Origin: Plasmopara viticola
Taxonomy: Eukaryota; Oomycota; Peronosporomycetes; Peronosporales; Peronosporaceae
DNA length: 64,000 nt
Assembly (NCBI GenBank): GCA_001695595.3
Contig: MBPM02000064.1
Location: 186,001-250,000 of the forward strand
Direction: 5' to 3'
The notes below the pieces were generated by a model. It was given only the letters and a program-made list of their open reading frames with translations, had not been told where the DNA came from and searched no databases. Position numbers and translations under genes: made by a program. Below are positions 53,731-64,000 of the stretch, in pieces (within the stretch, counting starts at the first letter, position 1; each line of letters begins with the position of its first letter).

Positions 53731-54997
53731 TTAGCCTGTTAAGAGCTCAACAAGTACTTTTCAAACAAGCCATCGTGCCAGCAGAGAGGATTTTCTTCGA
53801 GCAATCAGGTGTACTGTATGTTCTATCCATATGGCTCGTGGATCAGCTGCTGTGTCTTTTTTTATTTTCCAAGCTCTATTCTGGTTGGCTTTCCCCAGTG
53901 CCGTGTTTCTCCGTGTATCCTGATCGAAGCTGATTGTGATACAGTAGCACAAGGAGTACAGGATTCGGTAAGGAGGATGGATTTAGCAAGATCTCGTGAG
54001 GACATTGACATGAATGGCATGGAGTCAGACCGCTTCTACGTGGACAACGTTAGAGTGATTGCGCTTAGATCAGTACTTCTGGTACAGGCAGGTGTAAACA
54101 TGGCCTATCTTTCTTGTTTTTTTGTGTGCTTCGTACAGCAGTATCCGCTCCTTTCTCGTCTATGTACCTGGAGGCGCACTGTTCTGGAGCTACATTAACA
54201 ATACTTTCGGAAGCCACTATTTTCTTGAGTCCTACATGCAATCTCAGTGCTACATGTACTTCTGTACATGTTTGCACTTGCGTTATTGTTCCAGTCTGAT
54301 TGCGCAGAATGCATCCCAGCCTCTACAGATGGGAAATGATCCAAACAAAAACAAGGCTGTTTAAATGGCTCAGTACATGTAAAATTCTGTACTTCCTGTC
54401 TAATGTAGATCGCTTTTGGAGGATGGGCGGCAATACACCAAAGTCTGGGCCTTCGCTTCAATTTATCGAGCTAATAGAGTTAAATAGTCTTTGGCTGCAG
54501 AAAGTGAGCAAAAGTTTGAGAAATGATGTGGAGCGTGATACACGGGTGACGTGTGCCCTTACCGTCTCTTTGAGGCTGAAGCGATGTTCACGTAGAAGAT
54601 GGCATTAGTTGAAAATTGATTGACTTTGTGAGTGTAAAAGATGGGGGAAAGAGTCCACAATGTGGTTGCGACCGATACTCAGTGCTAATTCAGCAAAATG
54701 GACAAAAGGGCATGTAAAACTTCCTTTCGCGATGTCTTGGTAGCTGTAGCGATTCTCATAGAAATCAGCACAACTGTCTTTAAACTTTTATCTTTGGGCA
54801 CTTTTGGCGGTATCGGTGCCCTTTTTTAAACCCGGAAGAAACGGGAAATGTGCTTCGAAACAGCCGTTTATCATGGGCGACAGGGCAAAAAGAAGGACAC
54901 GCTTCTAATCAAGCAAGGCAAAATTCTAAACAGCTCAAGTCAAGTACTGGATACTTACGGTACAAAGCAAAAAGCGAGTTTGAACTCGAGGCATATA
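53731..54997 (+). other. Spacer with an unassigned open frame
   Basis: A plus-strand frame at 53809-54198 has a hydrophobic start (SWISCCVFFYFPSSILVGF) and then protein-like sequence (RSREDIDMNGMESDRFYVDN). Pieces continue in other frames to about 54360 (FLVYVPGGALFWSYINNTF). This could be an old membrane-protein gene, but I found no family. Beyond 54400 nothing is recognisable up to the zinc-finger promoter. Confidence 0.3.
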
Positions 54998-55012
54998 TCA
55001 CTTTGCAACTTT
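54998..55012 (+). promoter_or_regulatory. Oomycete Inr-type core promoter of the zinc-finger gene
   Basis: Reads TCACTTTGCAACTTT. It matches the oomycete initiator (TCATTYYNCAWTTT and its final T) at about 13 of 15 positions. It ends 4 nt before the ATG at 55017, placing transcription start about 17 nt upstream of the start codon. This is the best Inr match in the window. Confidence 0.55.
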
Positions 55013-55016
55013 GGCC

Positions 55017-56312
55017 ATGCTAGTCATGCACGGCGATCTCTCGGATCCAAGCTCGTTGACCTCCACGAGCTCGGCACTACCGGGAAGGCGTGAAGACACA
55101 CGGTCATTGCTTTGGCAAGAAACGCCAATGAAAGCGCCAAAGCCACCGTTGCCGTTGCCTCATCCCTTGCCACGTCATGTCATGTCCGAAACAAAGTCCC
55201 TAAAGAAAAAAAGTGGCAATAAACAAGTGTTCATTTGCACTGAAGTACACTGTGGCAAGCAATTTCCTCGGTCATTTGCGCTTCGACGCCATATGCGAAT
55301 CCATACAGGGACCAAGCCGTACGTCTGTGACTACGAAGGTTGCGCGCAGCGCTTTAACACGTCGGGCAACTTGAGTCGCCATAAACGCATTCACAGTGGC
55401 GAACGGCCGTATCCGTGCATTTTCGAGACGTGTGGCAAACGCTTTAATACAAGCACGAAGCTTAAGCGCCACATGCGCATCCATTTTCCAGAAGGCCAGA
55501 ACCTCTTTCGGTGTATTGGTCAGAATTGTCACTGGAGTTGCGACAATTACAAGGAATACGCCCAGCATCAGAAGTTGCACCACAATATTATTGTTGGTGC
55601 CCACGAGAAACCAGTCTATGTGCAGCAACACCAAAGTCTGCCAGAACACTATCCCCATATTGCAGAAGGCGAAGCATCATCGGACAAGGACAATACGTAC
55701 TTTTCGACACCCGATAGCACTCACGACTACGTGACGGAGAGTCTTTCGTATGGCAGCCATCCCATCCCGACCGCACCGACTGGCAGCTTTTTGTACACCA
55801 ATAGCTTTGACAAACCCAAGACGACTCTGTTGTCTCTACCACGCAACAAATTGATGGGTCCACCTGCTTTCTTTGGCTCGGACCATAGCGCGAGTCTCCC
55901 GACAATGTTGCACAAGGATTCGACAAGAAAGTTCACTGAGCTCGATCATCTCTACGGGTCAGACCCACGCCGAACGAAACCAAGTAGTGCGTTTCCATCT
56001 GTGCATTATTCAAGTACTGGTGGCTCGTCGGCGATTAGTGCAGACAGTGCGTTCAACCGCCTCAACTTTCCAACGAACAACAGCCACTTTGCGCCACTTC
56101 GACCCGAAGACGATCGGGGACATACTAACCACTATGAGCACACTCCTCCGCATCATATGTTGCTCCCTCCAGGCAACCACGTGCTTCGACCACCTCCTGA
56201 AGACAACAAATACGGCGGATTTGCCGTGCCAACGCCAATGAATCCCGCGGCGCCCGAATTTACGGGTGAAGAGCTCAACGTGGTGCTGCAGCTCATGAAC
56301 GAGAATTACTAA
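55017..56312 (+). CDS. C2H2 zinc-finger transcription regulator
   Basis: A 431-residue intronless gene. The frame remains open two codons upstream (TTG GCC), but the first ATG is at 55017, just after the Inr. Four zinc fingers lie in the N-terminal half. Finger 1 is near residues 72-96 (FICTEVHCGKQF ... HMRIH), finger 2 near 102-126 (YVCDYEGCAQRF ... HKRIH) and finger 3 near 132-156 (YPCIFETCGKRF ... HMRIH). A divergent fourth is near 164-189 (FRCIGQNCHWSC ... HQKLHH). All use C-x4-C spacing as in TFIIIA-type fingers, and the linkers TGTKPY and SGERPY are close to the DNA-binding consensus TGEKP. A basic patch (TKSLKKKSGNK) just before finger 1 may be a nuclear signal. The rest is Ser/Pro/His-rich and probably disordered, ending in a short helix (ELNVVLQLMNEN). 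It likely binds DNA in the nucleus; targets are unknown. No break is visible. Confidence 0.92.
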   Translation: MLVMHGDLSDPSSLTSTSSALPGRREDTRSLLWQETPMKAPKPPLPLPHPLPRHVMSETKSLKKKSGNKQVFICTEVHCGKQFPRSFALRRHMRIHTGTKPYVCDYEGCAQRFNTSGNLSRHKRIHSGERPYPCIFETCGKRFNTSTKLKRHMRIHFPEGQNLFRCIGQNCHWSCDNYKEYAQHQKLHHNIIVGAHEKPVYVQQHQSLPEHYPHIAEGEASSDKDNTYFSTPDSTHDYVTESLSYGSHPIPTAPTGSFLYTNSFDKPKTTLLSLPRNKLMGPPAFFGSDHSASLPTMLHKDSTRKFTELDHLYGSDPRRTKPSSAFPSVHYSSTGGSSAISADSAFNRLNFPTNNSHFAPLRPEDDRGHTNHYEHTPPHHMLLPPGNHVLRPPPEDNKYGGFAVPTPMNPAAPEFTGEELNVVLQLMNENY

Positions 56313-59300
56313 AGGGCAAATTGTAACAACTTGTGGATGGCAAAAGGGGCAGGTAATTTAGTCAATTGTTTAATGGTGCGTTGAGAAAACTTGTACAAGT
56401 GCGCTCGTGAGCTTGCGCTCATAAAGCTTATTGATTGCGAGAATAAATTATTGTGTTCAGCGATGTGACGTAATTAATGCAGGCCATCGACAGCGCGCAA
56501 AGTTAACGCGAACTTTGTCGCCAAACATATTGTGAAATTTCAAATACAATGTGGTTCTCGGTAGAAATTTGTAAGAAAAAAACATGCTTGTCACTTTAGA
56601 GCGGAGATGTTTCTGTTTGGCGTCTTGTACGGTCACGATTGTGTATCGCATCACGGACCGGATTGCCAGTCCTTTTAATATTGCGGATATCAAGTGTGTC
56701 TGGTTCAAGGTGATTAGATCGGATGTGGCCGCTGGGATAATATCGTTAGAAGTGATTGGAGAAGTGCATTGATAAGCGAAATAAGGGCTCCGATTAGATT
56801 TGTTTATGCAATCAATAGAGGTTTGCAATGTTCAATACCGGATCGAATAGTATCTTGATATGGACGAGATGACCCATCTGTTATTCAGCGAAGCATTCAC
56901 GTCGCAGCTTGTCCTTCTAAGGTGGAAAGCAGGATCGTATTTTCTATTTCTTTTGAGATTGGAAGGTGCGACATCACGAAAATCTTCGTGAAATAGCGGC
57001 TTAAGCCCTGGCAGCATAATAGAAAAGAGTCATTCCGCTAAAATAATAAGTGCGTTCTTTATGCTAATTGAGCAGCGCTATATGTTTTCTCTCTCGCTAC
57101 AATGTAGTTTTAAAGAGCACGCCCGCTTATTGATTCAGCTTTCAGATGGCAATGACGCGTGGATTTTGGAGTTAAAAGACGCAAAAGAAAAATAGCCGGG
57201 AGGCTATATTTGAATGCTTTTTATTGCGATCGGAATGTGGACATATTAATCTTTCACGTCGATATGCTGGTAAAAGTCACAAAATTTTATTGCACACTGT
57301 GGAGTAATAGATGCGTGACTGGGTAGCGTAATTGGTGCCAATGTGTCCTGTCGGTAGAGACGACATGTATTTACTCGCGTTGTCATCCAGCTAGAGCAAA
57401 AAATGGCATTCCGCTTCTTAAGTTGGACCACACAATAAGTAGTCGCCGATGCGCATTGAATCTAATATCTAGAAATTAAACAAGGTTTCTTGAACAGTCT
57501 GTCCTTGTGTAGCTAGCTTGGTTGAAATTCTCGGTACTTGTCTACTGTATAACAGAAAGAAGTGAGAACTTAAGACCACGAGTACTAAAAGTGGCCGTAC
57601 AAGCATTACTTGAACTTATAAGATGAGTCCGCGGCTTAACTTGGTTGAACGAGAGGCAAAGTGGAGATATAGAATTCTATGAAAGACGTCTAAGAACGTC
57701 TGCAGCGGAAAGTATGGCCTTTTCAAGCTATATAGCACGTATCCAGGCACAAGCCTACGGAACTTGTCCTTGGTGCTGAACTTTGGATAGATATCGATTT
57801 TTTGCGATTGCAGTGGTAGTCAGGCCGGTTGACTGGGCGATGGTCCAGTATAAGTAGTCGCAGTCTTTATTTGCCTCATTGTGACCGAATCCATATCTCA
57901 GTTTTTGTATAAAGTAGCAATCTGTGGCAAAGAAGAAATAGCAGTTGAAATTGTCTGTATTGTCATAAAAAAGCCCAATGATGACATCGTAGTAGATGAG
58001 GTGTTTATATATAGAGACGTACGCGAGACAACAGAACTTTATCCGATGTCAAAGTTCCTGTTCACTTGATTTGCTGCTTAAATTCATCTGTAGCTGCACT
58101 TGAAGTTGCGCAAAGTCGAAGGTGCTGAAAGTGCATTTAGGCGTGATAATGTACCTTACCTTTCGAAGTCGAGACGATGTGTTGTGTACTCTTTTTTTGA
58201 TAGAGCAAAGGAGAGCGAAGAACACCAAAGCTTAAATCATTAGCATGTTTTACGTAAAGGCTCAATATTGTGTAGAAAGGGTGGACTGCAAATTCATTGT
58301 GCCGGAAATCTAGCATGTGCCATTCCAAAATTTTAATGATAAGACGTATCAAAGGCCAAAAAAGGAAGTTTTATCAATATGGAAACACACGAGAATCCAA
58401 AACAAGTGACGGAAGTCTCGGATGTCGCAGTAGCCATTTATGTGTGTGTTAATAGGTATGACATCCGTTCCCCAACGAAACTCGTATCAACAATTTAAAG
58501 CATTATGCCGTTATTGAAAGGTCGTTTTCGTAATTCATGACGATAAGTCGTGGTTAAAACTGTTGGAGCATACCCAATCTAGAAGAATTTTGTCGGGCTT
58601 AAGCGTTCGGGCTGTGAATCGTAATGAACAGCGGTAGACAATTCCTTGACGAATATACTCTAGAATCCGAGCGGGAGTGTCACATCTGATATTTACCAGT
58701 CGATTTGGTCCGTACACAGGTCTATGCTGTGGAGCAAATGGGTTGAGCCGTGTGGCTGTATCGGACACTGAAACAGCCCAAGCAAATTTTCACATTTAAG
58801 CAAGCCCATGAGTTGCTCTTTTGTAAAAAACCCTAGTAAAGATCCACAAAATCTTGTAGGTGGTCACGACCGTGTGTCTATACAAAGTCTACAGTAGCTT
58901 TATTGACGTCCGCAAACGGTATTTAAGCCCTGCGCGAAATTTGTACTACAGCGAACTTTTTTGTGCAGATCTTTTCTGGTCGATGGAGCCATAAAAAGTG
59001 TGCAAGTCCGTCACAACTCGAAGCGTAGATCTCTACTAACTAGGTAAATGACTTCGTTGTTATCTCTTCATGGCTGCGTACAGGATGTCGATGCAGACGC
59101 CCGGTAATCCCGACGCACTTGTGGAAAGCTCAAGCGCCGAAGTAGTACTTCAAGGGAGACCAAAGTTGGCTGACAACTTGCTCGCATAGTTTCTTGGGGT
59201 TCATAGCCTGAATAAAATCCTTTGGACGTTTTGACCTTAGACCGCTGCTGGTGACACTTGTGTGTTCCAATTTAGCAAACTTTCTTGCTGCTGTCGTGAC

Positions 59301-59982
59301 ATTGTCTGTTTTTCTGTAAGTGAACGGATTTAAGGATAATTGTACTCATTACTGTCAATGAAGACGGCGACTTTATAGTAATAGTTGTGGTGTACGCAAG
59401 ATGATGCTTAGAAAGAGCATCACCTTTCCGCCTACAGTTCGGATACAGTACACTTTTTTGTCTGCGATAACTTCGCGTAATCTCGGTTCCATTGTGTCTT
59501 TTGCCCGTTAAAGTACATCTAGCAAGTAAATACTGTCCGACAAAAGCAAAACGTTAAAAGCTGTAGTAACTTGGAGTCAAGTTAGGTTTGGTACGTCGAT
59601 CGGCCGAATACAGAAAAAGCATGCTGCCAGCTTTATGTCCGCTTAGTCGTAATTTTGATATCAAGGAGCAATTTTGGACACAATATAGAGAGTAGTGTGT
59701 TCCTCATCAGCCAAAAGGCTGGTATAGTTATTGGAAAGCACTGATGGTAAATGGGGTAGCGATTTTTATTTGCGCCAAGTCCGCGGTCGGAAAATCAAGA
59801 ATTTTGTAATGGCCATAAAATGCACAAAAACTCTGGAAAAAGGAAATGTTTGGAAAACTCCCGCATCGAGCAAAAGTGGACCGTCGAACGAGTGGCGTAG
59901 TAATAAGCCGACTGAAGTCTGATTGTAATTTTTTTCAACACACTCGAGTTGTTGTTTCAAATTCGGAGTGGTGAATCACCAT
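56313..59982. other. Gene-poor spacer
   Basis: An AATAAA at about 56440 may be the zinc-finger poly(A) signal. A minus-strand frame at 56457-56828 is open for 123 codons but overlaps an open plus-strand frame and matches nothing. A minus-strand frame at 58535-58768 (NPFAPQHRPVYGPNRLVNIR) has coding-like composition but no family. No tandem repeat or RNA gene was found. Confidence 0.4.
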
Positions 59983-60480
59983 TTAAAATGTAGGCCACAA
60001 GAAGCTGACAAAGTATTTAAGAAAGTCGATGAGGACAGTGCATGCATTTGGATACTTGTCGTGAAAGGATTTCTCTCCGTCTTGAAATCTGATGGGTAAG
60101 AATAGATTAATCGACTTGATACAAACGTTTAAATCGCTGGAATCGGTAAGCTTCGCAAGTATCGAGACTCTTTGTTTGGCAACTTGGTTCAATAATGTTA
60201 GTGGGCGATAGGCTTGGTCGGGGTTCCTCTCGTGTCCTAAACAGTAGCGAAAGATGTGCACGTCACTATATAACCAATTTTCCTTCGTCAAATTTATTTT
60301 CACAAAATATTGTGAGTTTGCGCTCATATGTTTGGAGCTAAATTGTAGTACTCGATCAGCAGACCATCTGGTCCTGGAATGATTTCATTATTTGATCTGA
60401 TTATCCAAACTCTTTACCGCGATGAAGGTATCCGACATAGTCTTTGGTGTAGGTGCGGCCTTAGCAGCTGTATTGCGTAG
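59983..60480 (-). mobile_element. LINE (non-LTR) reverse transcriptase relic
   Basis: The minus strand reads IIPGPDGLLIEYYN (about 60385-60340), matching the LINE RT motif SPGPDGLxxEFYK. It is followed by RPLTLLNQVAKQRVSILAKL (about 60225-60165), matching RPITLLNxDxKxxxxILAxRL. Then comes YPNACTVLIDFLKYFVSFLW (about 60050-59990), matching the catalytic strand A motif NASxVLIDFxKAFDxVxW. In the last, the second Asp of the motif is lost. Stops near 60310 and missing later motifs (YADD) show it is dead. Confidence 0.7.
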
Positions 60481-60679
60481 CTGACATGCAAAGCAGATCA
60501 ATTTTGTGCCCATTGCCAACTTAAGTGGAGTCTCCCATGGTTCTTTTGTCGTATCTTAGTGACAAGTAATCTAGGATATAAGCTATCGCACGCTTTGCAC
60601 TGAAAGGTCGCTAGCACGAGCTATTCAACCCTTTTCCAGGCTCGAAATTTTTATTGCCCACCACACAATGTGGCTTTTT
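60481..60679. other. Spacer, possible LINE continuation
   Basis: The minus strand keeps one open stretch near 60540-60420, upstream of the RT motif, which could be LINE-derived. Nothing diagnostic was seen. Confidence 0.3.
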
Positions 60680-60905
60680 CGGTCAGTGAGGTGTCCGTCC
60701 CTAATCAGTTTTCTGTGATTTCATGCCCGAGGTAGGTTGAAAGGGCGGCCACAGTGTCCGAGCGTGATGACTTGTTCAGCATACTAACCTATCTCCGGCT
60801 ACCTCAGATTGGATCCTATGAGTATCAAACCAGGTATCTTCTCTTCAAAAAAAATTCGAGCGACTGACCACTTGGGCCACTGAGGCATTGATAGGGGTCG
60901 TCTAT
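60680..60905 (-). repeat. tRNA-derived SINE copy
   Basis: On the minus strand the A-box-like TGGCCCAAGTGG is followed by TCAGTCGCTCGA and the B-box-like GGTTTGATACTC, then CATAGGATCC. The tail includes CACCTCACTGACC at its left end, matching the tail motif of the other copies (GCCCCGCTGACC). Length about 225 bp with an internal expansion relative to the copy at 61.0 kb. Confidence 0.6.
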
Positions 60906-61004
60906 CAGAACCCACGCGCTTAGGACTAAACCGTCTCTAGCACGGGATACTAGTAAAATCCGATCTCTCTTTGAGATCGAAATTATTACACTGTGATGCA
61001 TTAT

Positions 61005-61145
61005 TGGTCAGCGGGGCGTCAATCCCACCAAACTGTTACAGACCCATTCGGGTACGGACCTTAATCCGAATATCATGCATCGGTTTCGAATTAGGTACCC
61101 CACACCCACGTCGAGCGACCTGCCACTCGAGCCACACCGCCGGTG
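61005..61145 (-). repeat. tRNA-derived SINE copy, best preserved
   Basis: Minus strand: A box TGGCTCGAGTGG (61123-61134), then CAGGTCGCTCGACGTGGG, and the B-box-like AATTCGAAACC (61082-61092), about 31 nt further on. The tail is GTCTGTAACAGTTTGGTGGG ... GCCCCGCTGACC. A and B spacing is tRNA-like, and the body resembles a tRNA D-arm/anticodon region. Tail sequence also occurs at about 23.18 kb and 61.3 kb. Confidence 0.65.
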
Positions 61146-61289
61146 GATAGGTGACCTAAAATTTAAGCTACTGAAGCCCACACGCTAGGACTAAAGTGTA
61201 TCAAGTGCGGAGCACTGGTAGCGTTCCAACCCGTTTTTAAACCGGGTTCCGTTTCCCTTCTTACAGTATAAGGATTTTCTGGAGAGTAG

Positions 61290-61480
61290 GGCGTCCTTCC
61301 CATCCAGTTGTTACACACCCATGTGGGTGCGAGTTGGCAGGTAATCACGCTTTTGGGTGTAAATGCTCATTTGATTGAATGATCTATCTTTGACTGCCGT
61401 AGTCCAGATTCTTTGGGTATCTAAGCGGATCTCGGGCTAATCGGCTGGCTTCTTTAGCCACAAGGTCGGTAATAGTCGCT
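61290..61480 (-). repeat. tRNA-derived SINE copy, diverged
   Basis: Minus strand head ACCTTGTGGCTAAAGAAGCC, a weak B-box-like AGATCCGCTTAGATAC, and a tail with ATGGGTGTGTAACAACTGGA then GGACGCCCTAC. The tail agrees with the neighbour copy (ATGGGTCTGTAACAGTTTGG then GACGCCCC). Head divergence makes full-length status uncertain. Confidence 0.45.
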
Positions 61481-63741
61481 TTTGTTCAAAATTTGTAAGA
61501 GACCTAATTTGTCCGCTCTCGTTAGTCGACCGCAAGTTTCCTCTCTCAGCAATCCTTTTTTAACTTCTTTCTCTGTACGCTTTGACATTGGTTCAATCTT
61601 GTTGTAGGAATTTGCTGCTGCAGTAGATAAAAACTAGAGTGTTAGTCTCAAGAGTGCTATTAACTGTCGCCGCTTTCATAGAAACCTCTTGCGCATCTGC
61701 ATGCGAAATTTAAGCCACCTTCTGCGCAAATAGATACAGTCGCTCCGTTTTCCTCATTAAGGCTTCACATTTGAGTAGCTAGCTTCACCGCGGACAAGAA
61801 AAAAATCGTGCTACCATCCTGAGAGCCAAAGAGAGCATCTGCATGGTGTACGATCCATCTTAGGAAGAGTTCTTGTTTGTAATCTGAACGTAATTGGCAT
61901 TTGAACTTTGGCATGATGCATTTGTGCGCTCACATGGCTAACTAAAAATTCGGTTTGAGTCCTCTGCCAAATAAGCAGTGATCAAGTCGGCTTATGCACG
62001 TAAGGCTTGTGTAGTTGTGCGTATTAGGATTCACAAAACGCCGAGCGCTCATTAGTCCTAAGACACTCAATTTAACACATAGCTCCACCCTGCCAGTACC
62101 GCGATGCAACTGGAATGCGGAGGCGCATTCAATGTACGTGTCTATTATGATATTATAGTCGCTTATAGCTGTGTGCATCCCCTCGCTTTAAGAAAATGTT
62201 TCCACAGGAACGCGTGAATAGAATTGCCCAGTCTTGTGGGCTGAACATGAGCATATACATCATGTAATAATACCGAAAGTTTACCGAGTGCGGTTCCAAG
62301 CAAGGATCAACCATTGTGTTTTTGATCTTTGGTGACGCATTTAATGTGATTTTTAGTCTCTCTTAAAAATGTCTGATAATGATACAAGTCTCACACCATT
62401 TGTAAGTTCAGGACGGAAGCCATGGTATCGGGCAGAAGCGGTGCGCTCCAGAGTCGATAAAATGGATAAAATCTAAGCGAGTCTTCGATATTGAGCTGCT
62501 TTATTAAAAATCAAGCGGTATATAAAGAGAAGCTGACAATGCGTGATTAGTTAAACTTGAATTGATCTAATTCAGCGAAGCTGTATCAAATGCTCAAGTT
62601 TGTCGAACACTGACCGTTCACCAGTTGAGAGGGTCAGTTTGCCATGCTGTGAGAAAGTAGAATTTTTGCCGAATGGTTGAGTGCAGTGGACAAAAATGGT
62701 GAATTTTGGCTCTCATCAGTCGAGGTCCTCAATGTTTTGTCCATACCAGACAAAGAAGGCGAAGGTCGCTCCATAGTTGAAACGAGGAGTGGCATACACG
62801 CTTTGACCCTGGAGAGCGCTTGTATTTCACTTGATCAATCTGTATACTCGCCACATAGATCATAAAGGTAAAGTCACCGATGGTGCTAGATATAGCAGCT
62901 CTCAAAGCTAGTCACATGGGAATATAGCTTTTAAAGAAAGCGGGCTGTAGTGATAGGTCAATATTGCAACAAGACCGCACTCGATTTCGTCTATTCGTGT
63001 TTTAAAGCTTGTGACTGACTCCGCACAGCTCGCCCTATAGATTCTGAGCAAATGGCATATATAAATTGACTGAAGGTAAAATCGACAGAATTATGCTAGT
63101 TCAGCTTGATTACCCCAAAGCGTCTTCGTGTGCCGTAAGTTTCAAGGCGTCTTGCCAAATGTATTTATTTATGGCTTGTTAATGTTTCGTCACAAAACTT
63201 TGTTTTACTCAGGAGACAAAGAGTAATTCGTGCACCCTCTTCGTTTGACAGAACATCAAATGAAGCATTGTATACTGAAATAGTCCTGGTCATTTTATCG
63301 TCATCATCTTAATCATGCGTACATGTTTTAAAATCAACCTTTAGTGGTAGTATCGCATCAAAGTTCTTGTCTTCAAACTCATAGCAGCTTGGTGAATCAA
63401 AAAGTTAATAAAAAGTGCGTGCGGGTCTTGAAGCTAGACTAGAGCTCGCAGTACACTAGACAATAGGGCGTGGTACAATTGCCTTTTTTATTGTTGGTAT
63501 TTAGTGAGTGTAAATGCCGTATCAGCTTTTTTTAGGGCATAATTTGAGGCAGTATCTACGATCGTGCAATTATTCTGAGGCGCGGTGCGCGCGTACAATA
63601 GATGTCACCCAGGAGTGAGACATCAGATGTATCAATTTGGCCGACTTTAAAATCATCATTACCGCTCATACTGGCATTAAAGGCGTCAGAAAGCTGATGC
63701 GGTGAACTCAAAACGAAGGCTGCACTAAAAACCTTCATTAC
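61481..63741. other. Gene-poor spacer, no gene
   Basis: Frames of 60-80 codons appear on both strands (61942-62178, 62677-62865, 63556-63738) without recognisable motifs. The last lies beside the virus-type module and may belong to it, but there is no direct support. Confidence 0.4.
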
Positions 63742-64000
63742 TTACGAGGCTCCAGGGGCCCCTAAACCATGTGGGCATCTGTATTTATCGGTAATGATTT
63801 TGATCAATTTCACCTTTGGCCGCTGAGCTTTTGGTAAAGTTGTGTTCTGCTTGGATTTAACTGTTTCCTTAGCGATAGCAGCAAAAACTTCAATATCTTC
63901 TGGCTTCAACGCATCCTCATAAACTGAGATCTCAGTCTTCCACGTGAAAACCAGTATATATTGATTCGTGAACCCGGTCACAAACAGAGCAATGCGATGA
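63742..64000 (-). pseudogene. Second copy of the virus-type helicase-upstream module, cut by the window end
   Basis: The minus strand reads IALFVTGFTNQY, FTWKTEISVYEDALKPEDIE and KAQRPKVKLIKIITDKYRCP. It is clearly homologous to the module at 44590-44890 (IALYVTGYTNQK, WTWKTEVSVYKDAFKPEDFE, KAQRPKLKLIKIVDDIYRRP). This copy lacks the extra ~70 bp found in the first and stays open from 63981 to 63742. Conserved substitutions (K/R, I/V, D/E) suggest the family evolved under protein-level selection before decay. More of this element should lie beyond 64000. Confidence 0.6.

Noticed and set aside
56457..56828. 123-codon minus-strand frame as a gene
   Set aside because: It overlaps an open plus-strand frame, has no recognisable motif and no Inr-like site before its start.
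1..64000. RxLR, Crinkler or other secreted effector genes
   Set aside because: No open frame showed a signal peptide followed by RxLR-EER, LFLAK or similar motifs. The intact genes are housekeeping.
1..64000. CRISPR array, rRNA operon or satellite array
   Set aside because: No regularly spaced short repeats, rRNA-like conserved blocks or long tandem arrays were seen. The only sizeable direct repeat is the 441-bp pair at 47-48 kb.

Overview
This is a nuclear genome window, most likely from an oomycete (Peronosporales: a Phytophthora or downy-mildew relative). I base that on long intron-free genes, very short GT-AG introns (49-70 nt) where introns exist, and oomycete-type initiator (Inr) motifs 5-30 nt upstream of several ATGs. 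The mix of decayed Ty1/copia, Ty3/gypsy, LINE and tRNA-derived SINE copies fits too. The species cannot be fixed from the sequence alone.

Layout. 1-3.5 kb: no confident gene. 3.55-21.9 kb (-): one uninterrupted reading frame of about 18.3 kb for midasin (MDN1/Rea1), the giant AAA+ ribosome-assembly ATPase. 22-28.2 kb: repeat-rich, with SINE, copia and gypsy relics. 28.3-30.5 kb (-): mitochondrial GrpE, then a USP-family deubiquitinase. 30.8-35.1 kb (-): decayed coding fragments I cannot name. 35.7-36.5 kb (-): an apparently intact five-exon WBP2-like GRAM-domain gene, found by splicing. 37.0-40.1 kb (-): UPF1/RENT1 RNA helicase, split by an apparent one-base frameshift. 40.8-41.5 kb (+): a two-exon Cys-rich protein of unknown function.

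41.5-50.9 kb is the most unusual stretch. It holds broken coding relics that together look like integrated DNA-virus material of the polinton-like virus/virophage/NCLDV kind. These are two different SF3-type helicases on opposite strands, a tyrosine recombinase, a small virion-type protein and a short NCLDV-type protein, plus a 441-bp direct repeat. A second copy of one module lies at the right edge (63.74-64.0 kb). The relic abuts a truncated ERMP1-like M28 peptidase pseudogene (50.95-52.5 kb, +), followed by an EF-hand pseudogene (52.85-53.73 kb, -).

55.0-56.3 kb (+): an intact C2H2 zinc-finger regulator with a good Inr. 56.3-64 kb: gene-poor, with a LINE reverse-transcriptase relic and a cluster of SINEs.

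The intact genes are housekeeping: 60S ribosome maturation, mitochondrial Hsp70 nucleotide exchange, deubiquitination, nonsense-mediated decay and transcription. They are not an operon or pathway. The contrast is between conserved gene islands and transposon- or virus-derived spacers.
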